Shown: in pieces, positions 35,547 to 47,969 of the stretch | Position numbering within the stretch: position 1 is the first letter of the stretch | Layout: each line of letters begins with the position of its first letter | DNA from: Ignelater luminosus | Lineage: Eukaryota > Arthropoda > Insecta > Coleoptera > Elateridae | Length of the DNA stretch: 64,000 bases | Direction of reading: 5' to 3' | Assembly: GCA_011009095.1 (NCBI GenBank) | Contig: VTPC01000630.1 | Span: 1-64,000 of the forward strand | Translations under genes and position numbers: made by a program | The notes under the pieces: model-generated | What the model was told of the DNA's origin: nothing | The model's database searches: none | Seen by the model: only the letters and a program-made list of their open reading frames with translations

Positions 35547-36115
35547 GTAGGTCTTGAATCACCTTACACCATTGTAATCAACGCGGGACAAGTTGTTGCC
35601 TGTCTGGAGATGTATTGTAATTTAATAAGCATTATCTTTTCTGCCTTTTGGAAAATTTTGAGTATTGGGAAAACAAGGTTACAATTCTCCAGGAAGGCAA
35701 GTTTTTTAAATCTTAAAGATTATACTCGAGATAGTATTCTGTTAACATACTTTAGTTTGGCAAAATCTTTGTTTAGACTACATCGCCTTTGACTTTGCGC
35801 TGCCGCTAACAGTCTTTTATTTCTTGTACGGTCGTAACAGGGTATGTAAATCCGGTTCTTACAGTCACAACACAACAAAAACTGTACTAATAACAAAATT
35901 AATAATTGTACGCGAGTCAAGACTGTTTCTGAGTTTATTTAACGTATGCGTCTTGTTGCTTTGTGTTTTGTGTCGTTTTGCATTAGAGCTTTATGATATC
36001 TTACAAATAATTGATATAAGAGTGATAACAGGTAGGTCCTAAAACACCCTACACTAGTGCGATCAACGCGGGACGAATCTGGCTGTGAATCTATTGTGAT
36101 TTTTAATAACTAATA
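35547..36115. repeat. Pair of 84-bp direct repeats about 485 bp apart
   Basis: GTAGGTC-T-AA-CACC-TACAC, then ATCAACGCGGGAC, then CTGT, GTATTGT and TTTAATAA occur at 35547-35630 and again at 36032-36115 with roughly 70-75% identity. Between them lies AAATCCGGTTCTTACAGT-ACA (about 35848-35872), which recurs at about 44095-44117 with further similarity around it. This suggests a diverged dispersed repeat whose ends may be the direct repeats. The 105-codon open frame at 35475-35792 lies inside it and shows no known domain. Confidence 0.55.
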
Positions 36116-37595
36116 ACAATAATAATCTACTGTCCAACAGATTATATCCAATAATTGGACAAAACGTAACTTAATAACAAAACAGTATATGTAACAAATT
36201 GTATGTATTAACAGTTAATAAGCAAATTAGTGAAAAAGATTAAAGTAATATATAGGCGTACAAGAACAAACAATATTATTATATACAAATATACAAAAAC
36301 CAGACTAAAACAAATTATCATTTCTACATAGTCAAGTAACTGGTTGGTGTTTAAGTTTGACTTTCGTCCTGGCAAAAGGTTCTTGAAATGTATTTAAAGA
36401 CCTGCTATTAATTCTGAATATATGGAAAGGAATGTACTTTAACAGTTCTGGAATATCAATTTTGTTGTTGATAATTTCTACTAAAAGCTCAACGCTAGTT
36501 TTCTCTTCTTGCTTGTAAAAAAAATCGAAATTGCGTTGTTGTGTTTCGAACTGGCTTCACGTGTTTCTGGACTTTTTCTGGACAAGTTTAACGGATATTT
36601 GTTTAAACAACTATAAACGAAAGCATAATATCAAGTAAAGTAAAAATATCGTTAAATAGCTTGGAAGTTTAGATAACAAATCCTAGCATACGTGAGGCAG
36701 AAGAGCAAACTTCTTACACAATTTTGACTGGAACCAAACCTCAAGATCTTAAATTTATGAAATTTTTTGAAACATTAAGTCTGCAATAGGCTAGCTGAGA
36801 ACTACGGAATGTAACTTACAAGTATATGTGACTCTAAAGCATTTTGAGATGTTTAGATTGAGTTTCGAATTTAAAAACCACGACGCGACCTAAGGACATT
36901 GATAATATTCTGTAGTTCAGCAGAATCATCTGAAAATTGAATTAAAGCTTTTGGCATTTGTATATGCAAGAACTAAACAGTAAAAGTTGAAAAAAGGTCG
37001 TTCGAGAACAAAGTAAACTATGGTGCAGGTACGCCAGAAGAGCGCTGTAAAGTACGTAATTGATTCTATCCTCAAGATATTTACCAACGGACTAAATTAG
37101 GTGAAAAAGTTGAGAATTCGAAATTTGTAAAGCTTGTGGAGTAGGATAGCATTGACAACTTACTTACAGAAGTAAGGTATACAGCGTTGGCAGCCAACAT
37201 CTGGGCTTTTATCATGATTCTGGTTCTCTTGAATTCATTGTAATAAAACACCTTGGATGAACTGTTAAAGTTTCTTCTATAATAATCTTTGACCCATAGA
37301 TTCCGTATAATATCAACATTAAACCAAAGAGGATAGGAGTGTTTTATCTTAAAAGCTTCTTAAAAGTATTCGTGACAATGTTAATATCAATAACGTTGTT
37401 TTGGAATGACCAGTCAATATTGCAGAAATGGCGAAAACCATAGAGTTATTGGCACTAGGAAATTGGGGAGTATGAATCCCACTAGACAGATCAATAGATA
37501 TTAAAAGCGAAGAATGATAATGTATGTATGTAAGAAAGATGTAATATGAAATCCAAAAGTCTTCTATCCTCATTGTCATAGTACTGCTCTTGTCG
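36116..37595. other. Stretch with no assigned gene
   Basis: About 1.5 kb, no recognised motifs. Part may be the unreadable 5' portion of the RAG1/Transib-like element that follows. Confidence 0.4.
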
Positions 37596-37599
37596 TAGC

Positions 37600-39200
37600 G
37601 TATCGCAGAATCGATTTAATAAAACACATTTTAGCAATTGGAAAGCCTAGTAAGTAATACTGAAATTGCCAATAATTGGCTGGATAACTATCTAGAAATA
37701 TAGACACCGACACAGCCTGAAACTAGTGAAGCATCTACACTATCTAAATGCAGAAAGGGCGTCCAGAAAAATTATTTGAACAGTGCTGTGATAGAACCAA
37801 GCGTAGAAAGATCCTGAAGCTGCGGGAAAGGAATTTACGATGTCCCCATTTCTCTGTTGAAAAGACTACAGCTCTAATGTTAGATCTTTGTTTATCAAAA
37901 CACCAGTATGAGGTCATAAGAAGCGCAACAAAAACAATTAGTTGTGACTTTTTCCCACCATACTATAAAGTCTTCAACGCAAAGAAACGTTGCTACCCGA
38001 ATGATATAGATGTCACAGAAAGTTGCGTCTGCGTTGGTTTACGGGCACTATTGGACCATACAAACATAATCAGAAGACGAAATTTTAGCAATGAATTGAC
38101 TCTAGTGTCAAAATGGGGATGTGATGGCTCGTCTGGACACAGTGAATTCAAACAGTGTTTTGATTAAGAAGATACCTCAGCTGCATCACTGTTCATAACC
38201 TCACTCGTTCCCCTGCGTTTGCATAAAGTTAATGACAAAGAAGTCTTCTTCTGGAAAAATGCAAAACCTTCCTTCACTAGATTCTGCAGACCGGTGCAAT
38301 TTTAATTTATCAAGGAAACTGTTCATAGCACACAAAATGAAATATCAAGAATGAAGAGTGAAGTTGCGAACCTAAATAATTCATTGATCAATATCAGCGA
38401 CAAATGTTTTACCGTAAAGCATGATTTATTGTTCACTATAATCGACGGGAAAATTGCACAAACAGTTACTGGAACAGCATCACAAGCAGTGTGCTTTGTT
38501 TGTCACGCAAAACCAACGAAAATGAATAATTTGGAAGTGGATAAAGCAAATCCGAGGCAATACAAGCATTTAAAGTTGGACTTTCCGAGGACATGCCAGA
38601 ATCAAATTCATGCAGTACATTCTTCATATTGGATACAATACATCCTTTAATGAAGAACAGATACCGAAACAAAGTTAATAAAAGAGAAAGAGAAGAAGAG
38701 AATACAGGACAGGCTTTACCAAAGGCTTGGTATTAAAGTGGATTTTGTCAAGCAAGAGATGGGTAGCTCAAACACGTCAAGGCGCTTTTTCAACCACGCA
38801 GACATAGTAGCTAAAGCGACGGGTGCGAGCAAAAAGATATCATTACGAGGTTTTCTGTAATTTTCGAAGCTATAAACAGTAGAACTGAAATAGATGCAGA
38901 CAAGTTTCGACAGCACTGTAGCGCTATTGCAGATCTATATGTGCGTTTATATATAGTTGGTACTGTATGCCGAATACAGCACATAAGGTTCTCATACCTA
39001 CATTGAGCCAAAATTATGGCGGTTGCTGTTATACCTGTAGATAACTTGAGCGAAGAAGCACAAGAAGCTCGCAACTAGGACTACAGGAATTATAAAAGAG
39101 ATCATTACCGTAAGTGTTCCTAGGTACCGACAAATGAGGACACTATGCACATGTTGCTAACTTCTGATCCTTACATCAATTGTTTAAAAAAGAGGCTGTT
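37600..39200 (+). pseudogene. RAG1/Transib-like transposase fossil
   Basis: A chain of plus-strand frames reads in a consistent order. First comes a basic KGRPEKLFEQCCDRTKRRK segment (about 37750-37810). Then QYEVIRSATKTISCDFFPPY leads to LVSKWGCDGSSGHSEF (38105-38150), which resembles the first catalytic Asp of RAG1/Transib (SCDGMGD). LRLHKVNDKEVFFWKN (38215-38260) is the probable second Asp. RFCRPVQF is followed by TIIDGKIAQTVTG, then CFVCHAKPTKMNN (38490-38530), a Cys-x2-Cys element like the zinc-binding insert of RAG1. Near the end, VIPVDNLSEEAQEARN (39027-39075) matches the block with the catalytic Glu, followed by the TNEDTMHMLLTSDPYI tail. At least six stops or frameshifts are present. 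The longest open part is 37748-38167 (139 codons). The RAG1/Transib relationship is inferred from motif order; other DDE groups remain possible. Confidence 0.5.
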
Positions 39201-39439
39201 GTTCGTCACTTATTGCTGTATGCTATGTGGAATTTTATTTTTCTTCCTACTTGATACTGGCAGTAACCGAGTCCTGTAGATCGGTAATGAAAAAAGGCAA
39301 AAATTCTGGAGTATGTAGGTCATTTCTTTAATCCTAATATTATGTTGCGTTTTTATATTTGCCTCTCTCGTTAGTTGTAAGTAGTATCTCTTCTTTATTA
39401 ATCTAGTCTTTATAAAACTTTGTAATTTGCTGGTGCCAT

Positions 39440-40320
39440 TCATTTTTTTAATGTTGGATTTTTCTTCTGCCCAGTACGTTCCATACTGATCTTTTTCCCA
39501 TTTATACCGTGAAGACCGTTTAGTATCCGTGTTTTATCTGCTTTTGCTCATTTCGTTTTTGATCTTTGTATAGAGTTTTTTTGTTTTATTCGTCTTTTTG
39601 TGATAAATTTTGAATTTATGTTTTCCTCTTTGTCTGTACTAGTTTTTCTGATTCTTCTGTAAGCCATCTTGTCTTCCGTTCTGACATTTATTCCTTATAT
39701 GTTTTAATGGTTCTTGGTTTGTACTTATTGCGTTCGATTTTCAATCAAAGTTGGAACACCGTTATTATTTCTTGTTTGCTCTTGAAATCTACTCATATAT
39801 TGCAATCTAATGGTATCATTCTGCTGTGTCTCAATGTTCGTGTTTGTATTTTTTCCTTTGCTTCTATTATGTCGTTCTTTTTCTTTCTATTGAAACAGTG
39901 CTTGATACGGTTTACTACATTGCTACCAATTCTTCCGTTGAAGTCTCTCATTATGGATATCTTTTTGTTCGCATTAAGTGTGTCGATTTCTCTTTGTAGT
40001 TTGTTGTAGCACTCTATTCTTCCTTCCTTGGTTTACTTGTATTCGGTGCGTGTATTGATATTGATGTTTTCATTGCTACGCCTTCGATGTTATTCTCGAG
40101 TTTTTTTATTAATCAGTAAGCCTACTCCTGCTGCTGCTGTGTTTGATCTGTTTTCTCTGCTGCATATAAATATGTTATTTTATATTATACCTTCTTTCTT
40201 GTTTCAGAAACAACGCATATATCGATTTTGTCATCTCTTAGTCTTTCTTTCTTTAAGATCTTATATTGTGCTAATCTAGTTTAAATGTCTGTCTTCTAGA
40301 ATTGTTTCCCGTTTCTCGCA
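39440..40320 (-). pseudogene. LINE endonuclease-domain fossil
   Basis: On minus, pieces of an APE-type endonuclease appear in order: KKERLRDDKIDICVVSETRK (about 40195-40250); GVGLLINKK (about 40105-40130); CYNKLQREIDTLNANK (about 39965-40010); and IMRDFNGRIGSNVV (about 39920-39957), which corresponds to the GDFNGRIG box with Gly changed to Arg. After it come basic segments typical of the linker to the reverse transcriptase, down to about 39440. There are several frameshifts. The RT itself is missing. The lower end lies next to the RAG1/Transib-like fossil on the opposite strand. The open frames on the plus strand (39707-40009 and 40028-40279) are shadows of this region. Confidence 0.6.
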
Positions 40321-40426
40321 TGGTTTGCCACCTTATAATTCTGTTCTGGTCCCGGAGTTAGAATTACGCTGCTTTGAGCAAAACTCTTTTTTTGCTTTAC
40401 CTGTAAACCTTTACCCTCTTCCATAC

Positions 40427-41160
40427 GGGGACATTTAATAACCTACTCTAGTCAGTTGTGAAACTTTTACCCTCCTCTCCAACCACCCCCTCCAGAAAAT
40501 TTTAAATGGCACTATCCCATTTGTGATATATCATTTTAAAATGTATTTAATTCAATCAATACGTTTCTGTCTCTAGTTCAGGAACGGCTGGGTTGATTTT
40601 AATTTTCTTTGATGTAAAAGATTGAGAATCTTATACCCTTTCAAATGATATATCACACATGGGGAAGTGCCATTTAAAATTTTGGGATGGGAGTGGTTGG
40701 GGGGAGGGTAAAAGCTTCCCAAAATTTTAAATGGCACTACCCCATGTGTGATATATGAAAGGGTATAAAATTCTCAATCGTTCACATTAAACAAAATTAA
40801 AATCGTCCAAGCCGTTTGTGAACTAGAGATAAAAATGTATTTAATTTAATCCATACATTTCTGTCTCTAGTTCACGAACAGCTGGACCGATTTTAATTTT
40901 GTTTAATGTAAACGATTGAGAATTTTATACCCTTTAAAATGATATATCACACATGGGAAAGTGCCATTTAAAATTTTGAGATGGGAGTGGTTGGGGGGAG
41001 AGTAAAAGTTTTCCAAATTTTTAAATGGCAATTGAGAATTTTATACCCTTTCAAATGATATATTACACATGGTAGTGCCATTTAAAATTTTGGGGAGGGG
41101 GTGGTTGGGAGGGAGGGTGAAAGTTTCCCAACTGACCAGAGTAGGTTATTAAATGTCCCC
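40427..41160. mobile_element. 734-bp foldback element with nested internal repeats
   Basis: The two ends are inverted copies beginning GGGGACATTTAATAACCTAC and staying similar for about 85 bp, through a G/C-skewed CAACCACCCCCTCC tract to AAAATTTTAAATGGCAC (left 40427-40511, right about 41076-41160). The interior is built from further direct and inverted copies of the same tract. TTTTAAATGGCACT, TGATATATCA, a CCCTTTCAAATGATATATC segment and CTGTCTCTAGTTCA-GAACGGCTG each occur two to five times in both orientations. It encodes no protein. Flanks show no clear target duplication. A sequence reading TACAGAGTGATCATTTT on minus ends about 90 bp to the right (near 41257), so this foldback unit could be part of a longer Tc1/mariner-like carrier. 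Confidence 0.8.
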
Positions 41161-43880
41161 TTTTAAAACAAACTCGAAGCGTTTTAGCGATTTTTGATAA
41201 TTTTACTAATTAAAGAGTTATTCAAGGTGGGAAGTTTTAAAATGATCACTCTGTATAGCTAATGTATATCAATTCAAGTTTGTCCTCTAGCCTGTTGTAA
41301 TAGTTGCCGGTTTCTAAACGGTTTAACTAAACAAGCAACTCACTGATTTGTTTTTTGTGCTTCGGACATGCAAGGAAGATATGATTAAGGTCAAAAAATG
41401 AATAATTGTAGCGAGAGTAAGTAGGAAATTCCAATGCTTCTATTCAGTTTAAATTAAGACTAAAAAACGTGTGCAATTGAAGTATAAAACTCCACCTTTG
41501 CCTACTTACGGATTTTCCTGCTAATCAATAAAGTTATTCATCTTATTGATTAAACTGCAAGAACTGCCTACGGATTTGACAGTAATGTTGATAAACTGTA
41601 TCAGTTGTTACAAAAAGCGGACAAAGAAAAGAAAAAATATAAGCAAAATGAGTACAAACCGGCAATAATTACTTTGTGCTCAGAATCGTATAAATTTCCT
41701 TACTAATTTTTTAAATGGATTGTTCTGTGTAAGGCATATTTAACAAATATTGATATCCCCTTAGATTTCAGTTCATAAATTAATAATTAGTTGATATAAG
41801 AATTTTATTTCTGTAATGAACGTTGTAGAATTTGCTCTTAGGATCTTGAAAATATAAATTGATAAAATTCATTTTGGTCGTGAGCGTCACAGAATTTTTT
41901 TCAGATTGCTCTGGAAGCGTACTTTGCTCTTTTACCGTGATGTAAAGGATGCCATAAACTTTGTTAAGAGCCAAGTAAAAAACACTTGGCATTGCCAGAA
42001 ACAATCAAAACAGTTTTGAAAGACACTGTTAATGTTAATTGTTAGCTGTTAAGATATTTTTGTAAGCTGATCTATTATTATTATATTATATGAATTTGAT
42101 TATTTAGCACAATTAAATGCCTTGTGTAATTTCTTGTTGGATAGTTTTATATCATAGTTTGCAATATTCTTGTGTTTTCCTGTAAGAAATGATGAAAATA
42201 TATGCTACAGTAACGTTAAATTATAACTGCACTGGACACATAAACATTAATTAAAGGCTAGAAAGCAATGAGAACCTGATATTTTTTAAAAAAGGCAGTA
42301 AAGACCGCATCTCCATACAACCTGAACCAGTGTGCGATGTCACATCTGCGTGGAGTCATTAAGACTTAATGCGTCTTTTGGCACTTCCATGCGTCTAATT
42401 ACTACTAAAATTTTAAAAAGTTGTTATTTTAAAAGAAATCTTGCATTCCTTTGCAGTTTGCAAAATCTACCCAATATTCTGCTACCACAAAAAATACGAA
42501 TTAAGAAGCAAAAGAGACAAAAAAGAATTAATTTGTGATTCATGGGCATTTTTTTGTGACAGCGTGGAATTCAATAGGAGACGTAAGGATTGTCTTATTT
42601 TGGGCATTTCTATGGTTTAGTTATATAGTATGTTGTTCTTCTATTGTTTTAGGTTAGTGTTCACCTTCACATGTTCGAAGCTCCTACATGACTCCTGAAT
42701 TTAAAGCATTTTCTGATCAGTTTATGAGGAGCACTGCAGCAGGTCCTGAGTACATATGAGATCCAATTAGGCGATTTGGCCCGGCCTGGATAAAATCTAC
42801 TGCTATTAAAGGAAACTTTAACAAGTTATATCTAGATAAGGACGCATTTTATGCCCTAGTACATGTAATAAGACTCTTTCGTTTGGTTTTGCACCCCAAA
42901 ACCATGCTGTATACCTTTAGACTTGCAATTCTGGAAACTCTGTATCTTCAGTAATCTTTGTCTGGTATAGACTAGCTCTGAATCGGGCATCTGATTTTCT
43001 TGGTGTTCAAGATCCTTTTCTTTACTTTAGATATTTCAGATACAATTGCAATAAAACTCTTTATCTTAAATGATATCAATCAATCTAAAACTTTTTCAGT
43101 GTATAGTCTTCCCTCAAAGAAGTTTTAGTCTACACAGGTATGCTCTCAGCGTTAGGTTTGGATAATAGGCAAGATCATATTTTCAAATGCCTAGAAAGCT
43201 GTATCTGTATAGGTTTTTCCCAAGTCTTGCTCAGGTTTCTTGATTCGGGTTAATGTGTGTGAACCGTTCGAGCTGGTTCAGTAAGTTACTCAAATCGACA
43301 ATTTTTTTACTAACAGTTCTTTTTTTGTCTTTTAAACCAAAGACTAAGAGACAAATATTATTCTCATCCTTAATGAGAATTCTTGAACACCAAGATCTAT
43401 TTCAGTCTAAAGAGAAGTTTGAAATAGATTCCGTCTATCACCACACTTAATCTTCTGCGGTAAGAAATAAGACTGCTATTTTAATTAGGCTTATACCGCA
43501 TTACAACTTACTGGACTTTCTTATCTTGCATGAAGAATATAAATAGGTTAGATATAGTTTAACTTTTTCTCTGAAATCAAACAATTTTGTAAACTTGTTC
43601 AGTTTCTTCCTGATATTGATGTTTACTTTGTGTGACTTAATCGTAATGGTCCTACAAAGTTTTATCATTTAGCCTGGAAAAGCAAAAGACAAATCTTAAC
43701 AAGACATCTAAATGGATCGAGTGATCAAATACCTACAACAAATGGGGTTCATTCACACAGAAAGCTTAAATATCAATTTTTTTACTTGTAAAACTGACAA
43801 AATTGAGTTATTTTATTCGAGAAAACATTTTTTGTTCTATGTAACGTGTTGGAGGGCGTAAAAACCTACAAGGAGGTTAC
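41161..43880. other. AT-rich stretch with one spaced inverted repeat
   Basis: No gene recognised. A perfect 15-bp inverted repeat, TCTTGGTGTTCAAGA at 42998-43012 and its complement at 43381-43395, is separated by 368 bp. Open frames of 60-75 codons (for example 42332-42538 and 43253-43450) show no motif. Confidence 0.4.
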
Positions 43881-43884
43881 TTGT

Positions 43885-44300
43885 TTCCCGGAAATTTTAA
43901 ACATAATACTCAAGCTTAAGGATAATCTGTTAACATATTCCAGTCTTTTGAAACCTAATGAAATTTAGATTTAGTTCTATACAGGATTGGATAAAAGTTA
44001 GATATGGTCCTAGGTTGGGCGAAATCTCCGGTTTTAGCTTTAAACTACCGACACAAACCTTTTATTAATAGTACAGTTTTAATAAAACATGGAAATCCGG
44101 TTCTTACAGTTACAGATTTAATAGCTTCACTAATAGCAAATTTGATGTTAATGACAGAAATCTAGGATGAAACTACAAATATTAAAAATAATGTCAAGGA
44201 TCGAGATTTATTTAAAGGATGTTTAGTTTTTTGTTCAGCAACTGTAGTTGCATATTTTAGCACCAAGCGAGCCTAGATTATTTAATTTGACAAATTAAAA
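43885..44300. repeat. Copy of the repeat seen at 35.7-36.0 kb
   Basis: Shared landmarks with the 35.7-36.0 kb region occur in the same order: ATACTC-AG then TCTGTTAACATA (about 43907-43940 and 35723-35751), AAATCCGGTTCTTACAGT-ACA (about 44095 and 35850), and a T-rich segment TTATTTAA-G-ATG (about 44210 and 35936). Identity outside the landmarks is modest. The family is not identified. Confidence 0.45.
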
Positions 44301-44760
44301 ATTTAATAATTCATAGAGTGCCTCAAGGTGCTCATTAGGGACCGTTCTAATTTATGTTATTGAGGTTTTCCGAACTACTTGTGTTGTTAAAACAATAATT
44401 TTAAAAGGAGTTTACAAATTTACTTTAATTAACCAAGTTTGCAGGTAATACAATGTAAATACGTTCATGTTAGATGGTCAGAGACCTATTATACCACACT
44501 ACACCGAAATTTACGCTTGCGTGAGTTTATGCAAAGGTACACCTACAACTATAGTTTAATTCGACTTCCTGCGGCCATTATGCTTGAAACAAAATCTTTT
44601 AAAATTTATCTAACGCAGAAAATAAGATTTAAGTATGAAATTAATAAAGAGAAAGGGGATGAGATAATAATTTTGCTATGGCAATATCCTTTCGCTTTTT
44701 TGTTTAGTGTTCCAGAACGAGGAGTTTTTCTTCGCAAGCCTCTACTTTTAATTAGTTAAA
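44300..44760 (+). pseudogene. Possible non-LTR RT fragment
   Basis: At about 44310-44355 the plus strand reads HRVPQGAH, stop, GPF, stop, F, close to the GVPQGS-x-LGPLLF block of Jockey/CR1-type reverse transcriptases. No other RT block is certain nearby. The open frame at 44439-44759 (106 codons) downstream has YNYSLIRLPAAIMLETKSF, a little like the C-terminal end of such elements. The assignment rests on one short motif and is tentative. Confidence 0.3.
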
Positions 44761-47700
44761 ATATGTTAAAACGATAAAAGTAATAAAGTTCAATTAATTT
44801 AAAACAAGAATTAAATCCTTTGCCATTCGGATAAGACTATGTAATCTTCTAAAATTTTAATTAAATTGCAGTCTAATGAGCGCTCTTGCGATTAATGAAT
44901 TCTTAAAAAACCTGCAATTAAACTGTGAGGAACTAAAAGGTTTTCTGTACTTTCTCCTTTCCTGTCTTAACTCAGATTTATCGACATTTCTTTAAAACTT
45001 TTTTATTTGTTTTCTCTTGCTGACTTATAAATTTTGATAAATCTGTAAAAGTTGCCAATTTATGGCTTTGACATTTGTATGTAGTAAATGCGTCTACCGA
45101 AGCACGTAATTTAGATAAATATCATTAATTCCATTTATTACAAAAAAAGTCACAAAGAAGCAATGATTTCAAAGGCAATAACTTTATAAAGCTATCTGGA
45201 AGTCTAAATGGCGAAAACTTAATTCAGTAGAGTGTACCTGTGTTAACAAGCAAACCATTAAACTTCAAACTTCCCTAACTGTTAAATTTCAAGTAGATTA
45301 AATCGGTGCGGAATTGAAAATCGTTCCGGTTGTTTGGGTACGCGTTATTTAAAACTTTAACCTTGTTACTGTTGAAGTGTGTTTTCCCCCTTTTTTCTTA
45401 CTTTCTTTCAAATACGAAGCAAATAACAACGAATATGAATTTAATTTGAGCTTTTTCGCTTGAAAAGCCTTAAAAGTTTTTCTATAAGTTTGTTTTTCGC
45501 ATTTTTATATGCAATAAAGTCGTGCACTCTAAAAAGTGTGCTATAAACGTAAAGTAAACTACGTCAAGCGTATATCTCCCGATACAGTGCAGTTTGGGAA
45601 GAAATTTTCTAACAGTTTTCTGTTACATTGTTGCCTGCAGAATTTGTAAACTGTTGTTAACCGGAAGTTTGCCAAAGAGGATGCTTAGGTATAAGCCGTC
45701 CCGGAAAGTTTCCGTTTCGATTTAAACTAACGTCACTATACTCGTTTTATGATGCCATCATTACCAGTTTTTACTTTGAAGAGAATTTTCCAAGCAAGTA
45801 AACCGCGTTCAATGTCCAGTCTAGATATTGTTAAGCTTTATAGTGCCATTGCCTTTTTCAGAAAATAAAGTTCAGGATTCCTTTTCAGTTATTCGAAATC
45901 GAATCCCCACAGTCTCGATTAGATTCGATCTCTTTTCTTTTCTATATTAAAAGCAAACATTGATCATCAAACAAGAATTATTTTTCTAAAGAAATTTTGT
46001 TCCTGCACATGCTTTTTTGTTTCAGATGAAACCTCTAATTCAAGGTTGAAAAGAGAGCTTTTAAATCCAATTTCTTGGTTGAAATGCGAAAGGCATAAAG
46101 GAAGCATTAAGCTTATTTATGGGTGCGGTTTTATCGGTTTGTTAGGCAGCTCTTTAATGTAAAATATCCTTGGAAACGTCCTTATTATATAATTACGTTC
46201 CTCCATTCCTTCTTTTATTTGCTTTCTTAAACTTTCATCAGGTTACTTGGAATGTTTATGTCAGCAAATAAGAAATCATTCTGATTCTGATAAACAATTA
46301 TTATTTTTTTTCCATGTGAATAAAAAGCAATGTATTACGTAATGTTTTATGTGAATTAATTAAGAATGAAAACTTAGAGGCTCAAATAGATCCGAATAAA
46401 TTCACAATAACATATAACACAGGTAATTGTCGTAACTATAAAAAATGAATCAATTGTCTACACTAACATTCACCCATTAAAAGAAGTCTTTTTTACGTAC
46501 TGAATAAAGTCAATTGTTTACATCACGAGATCGAGGAATTAAATTCATAACAGCCAGAGATCATGGCAATTTCATTGGCTCCTTTATCGATTGCGAATAA
46601 CATTTAGGTATTCATTTTCGTTCAAGGATTTTTATTTTTTTAGGAACATTTAAGTTTTGATTAACTTAACAGTCTAGTGTTGCAAGTTTGCCAATCTGGT
46701 AATGCGTAATATTAATTATCAATGTAAACAATACAATTAAATACATTAATGATCGACAACTTTTAATTTATCAGTTTGTTTTCAAAAATTCCTGTTAGAT
46801 AGTTGTGAGCCACACTGACATTGAACAATGTTTTACAAACTCTTTATCAGTGAAAGAAACTATACTCATGAAAGATATTGCACAGACTTGTATAAAAAGC
46901 CAGACACCATACAAGCCTTTTATCACTGCATATTGTAATGAATTCATAAAAACTTGTTCAAAGCTAGTCAAAACCTTTTTTATAAAATTCTATTTGCAAA
47001 TTCAGTCTTATCAAAGTTGGACCAAAGTGGTTTCTTATGGTATTGGTATTTACACTCATCGAAATGACATCTTTAATTTATCTGATTCGATAATTTGCAG
47101 TTACGCGTTTCAGTTGGTGAATTCTTTTCAGCAGCAATCAAGACATTTTTACTTGTTGTTGTAATACCTTCTGATCCGACAAACTTAATTAACAACCTTC
47201 TGATCAGGAGGTTTTCTGCTTGAGAAACGTTATACACTTGATCATTTTATTTGTTTGCTAAAGTGACTAATAACAAAAAGAGTTTCAATTCGTCACAAGA
47301 CGCGTTTGTGGTTTGTTAGGATATTCTGGAAGAGATTGTGAGAAGAATCAACACATTTAAGACTTAGTCAGGAAAGAGAAATTGTAAACCAGAGATGTGC
47401 AAAGCGTGCAAATTTGACACTTTTCGGGATTGAAGTAGTAAGTAAGCATTTTGTTGTGTTTGGGGATTAGTTCTGTTGATCAAATTTATTGATCAATAGC
47501 CCCAAACTGGACTGCTGAAACTAATTGGGTTGGAGCTTGGTTATTACAAAACGTTGCTGATTATCTTTTCCAACAACTAACAAAATCTGAAAAAACTGAA
47601 AGGATTACTAGTTGGATTACAGACTATCTTTAAAAAGAATATTTCTGATTCTGAGTGTTATCTCAACTGCCTAAGCCTACGTAAACTTTGTGAACAACGA

Positions 47701-47960
47701 GATTTAAAAGTAACAAAATTCTTTTTTTATTTTTTTTTTGCTTTCATAGTGAAGTTCCGACTTTTTTGTTATGCAGTTCCTAATTTCGCTGAGGTTAGAG
47801 TCCTTGATGTCAATAATATTTCAAGAGGAAAATTTGAAAAATCTAAAATATACGTATCTTTGACAATTGCGTTGATGGGTTGTACCATAAGCACAAATCA
47901 ACCGGCTTTGGAATATTCAAACAATATGGTGGTCCAACAAAGTAAAAGAACCAGTTAAAA
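44761..47960. other. Stretch with no assigned gene
   Basis: About 3.2 kb. The longest open frame, 46805-47164 on plus (119 codons), has no recognised motif and opens at a GTG, so it was not called. No element ends or RNA genes were seen. Confidence 0.4.
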
Positions 47961-47969
47961 TAAAGAAAA

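Noticed and set aside
39707..40279. Two plus-strand hydrophobic open frames (100 and 83 codons)
   Set aside because: They are antisense shadows of the Lys/Asn/Glu-rich LINE endonuclease fossil on minus.
46805..47164. 119-codon plus-strand open frame
   Set aside because: Begins at a non-ATG codon; no motif, no neighbouring supportive signal.
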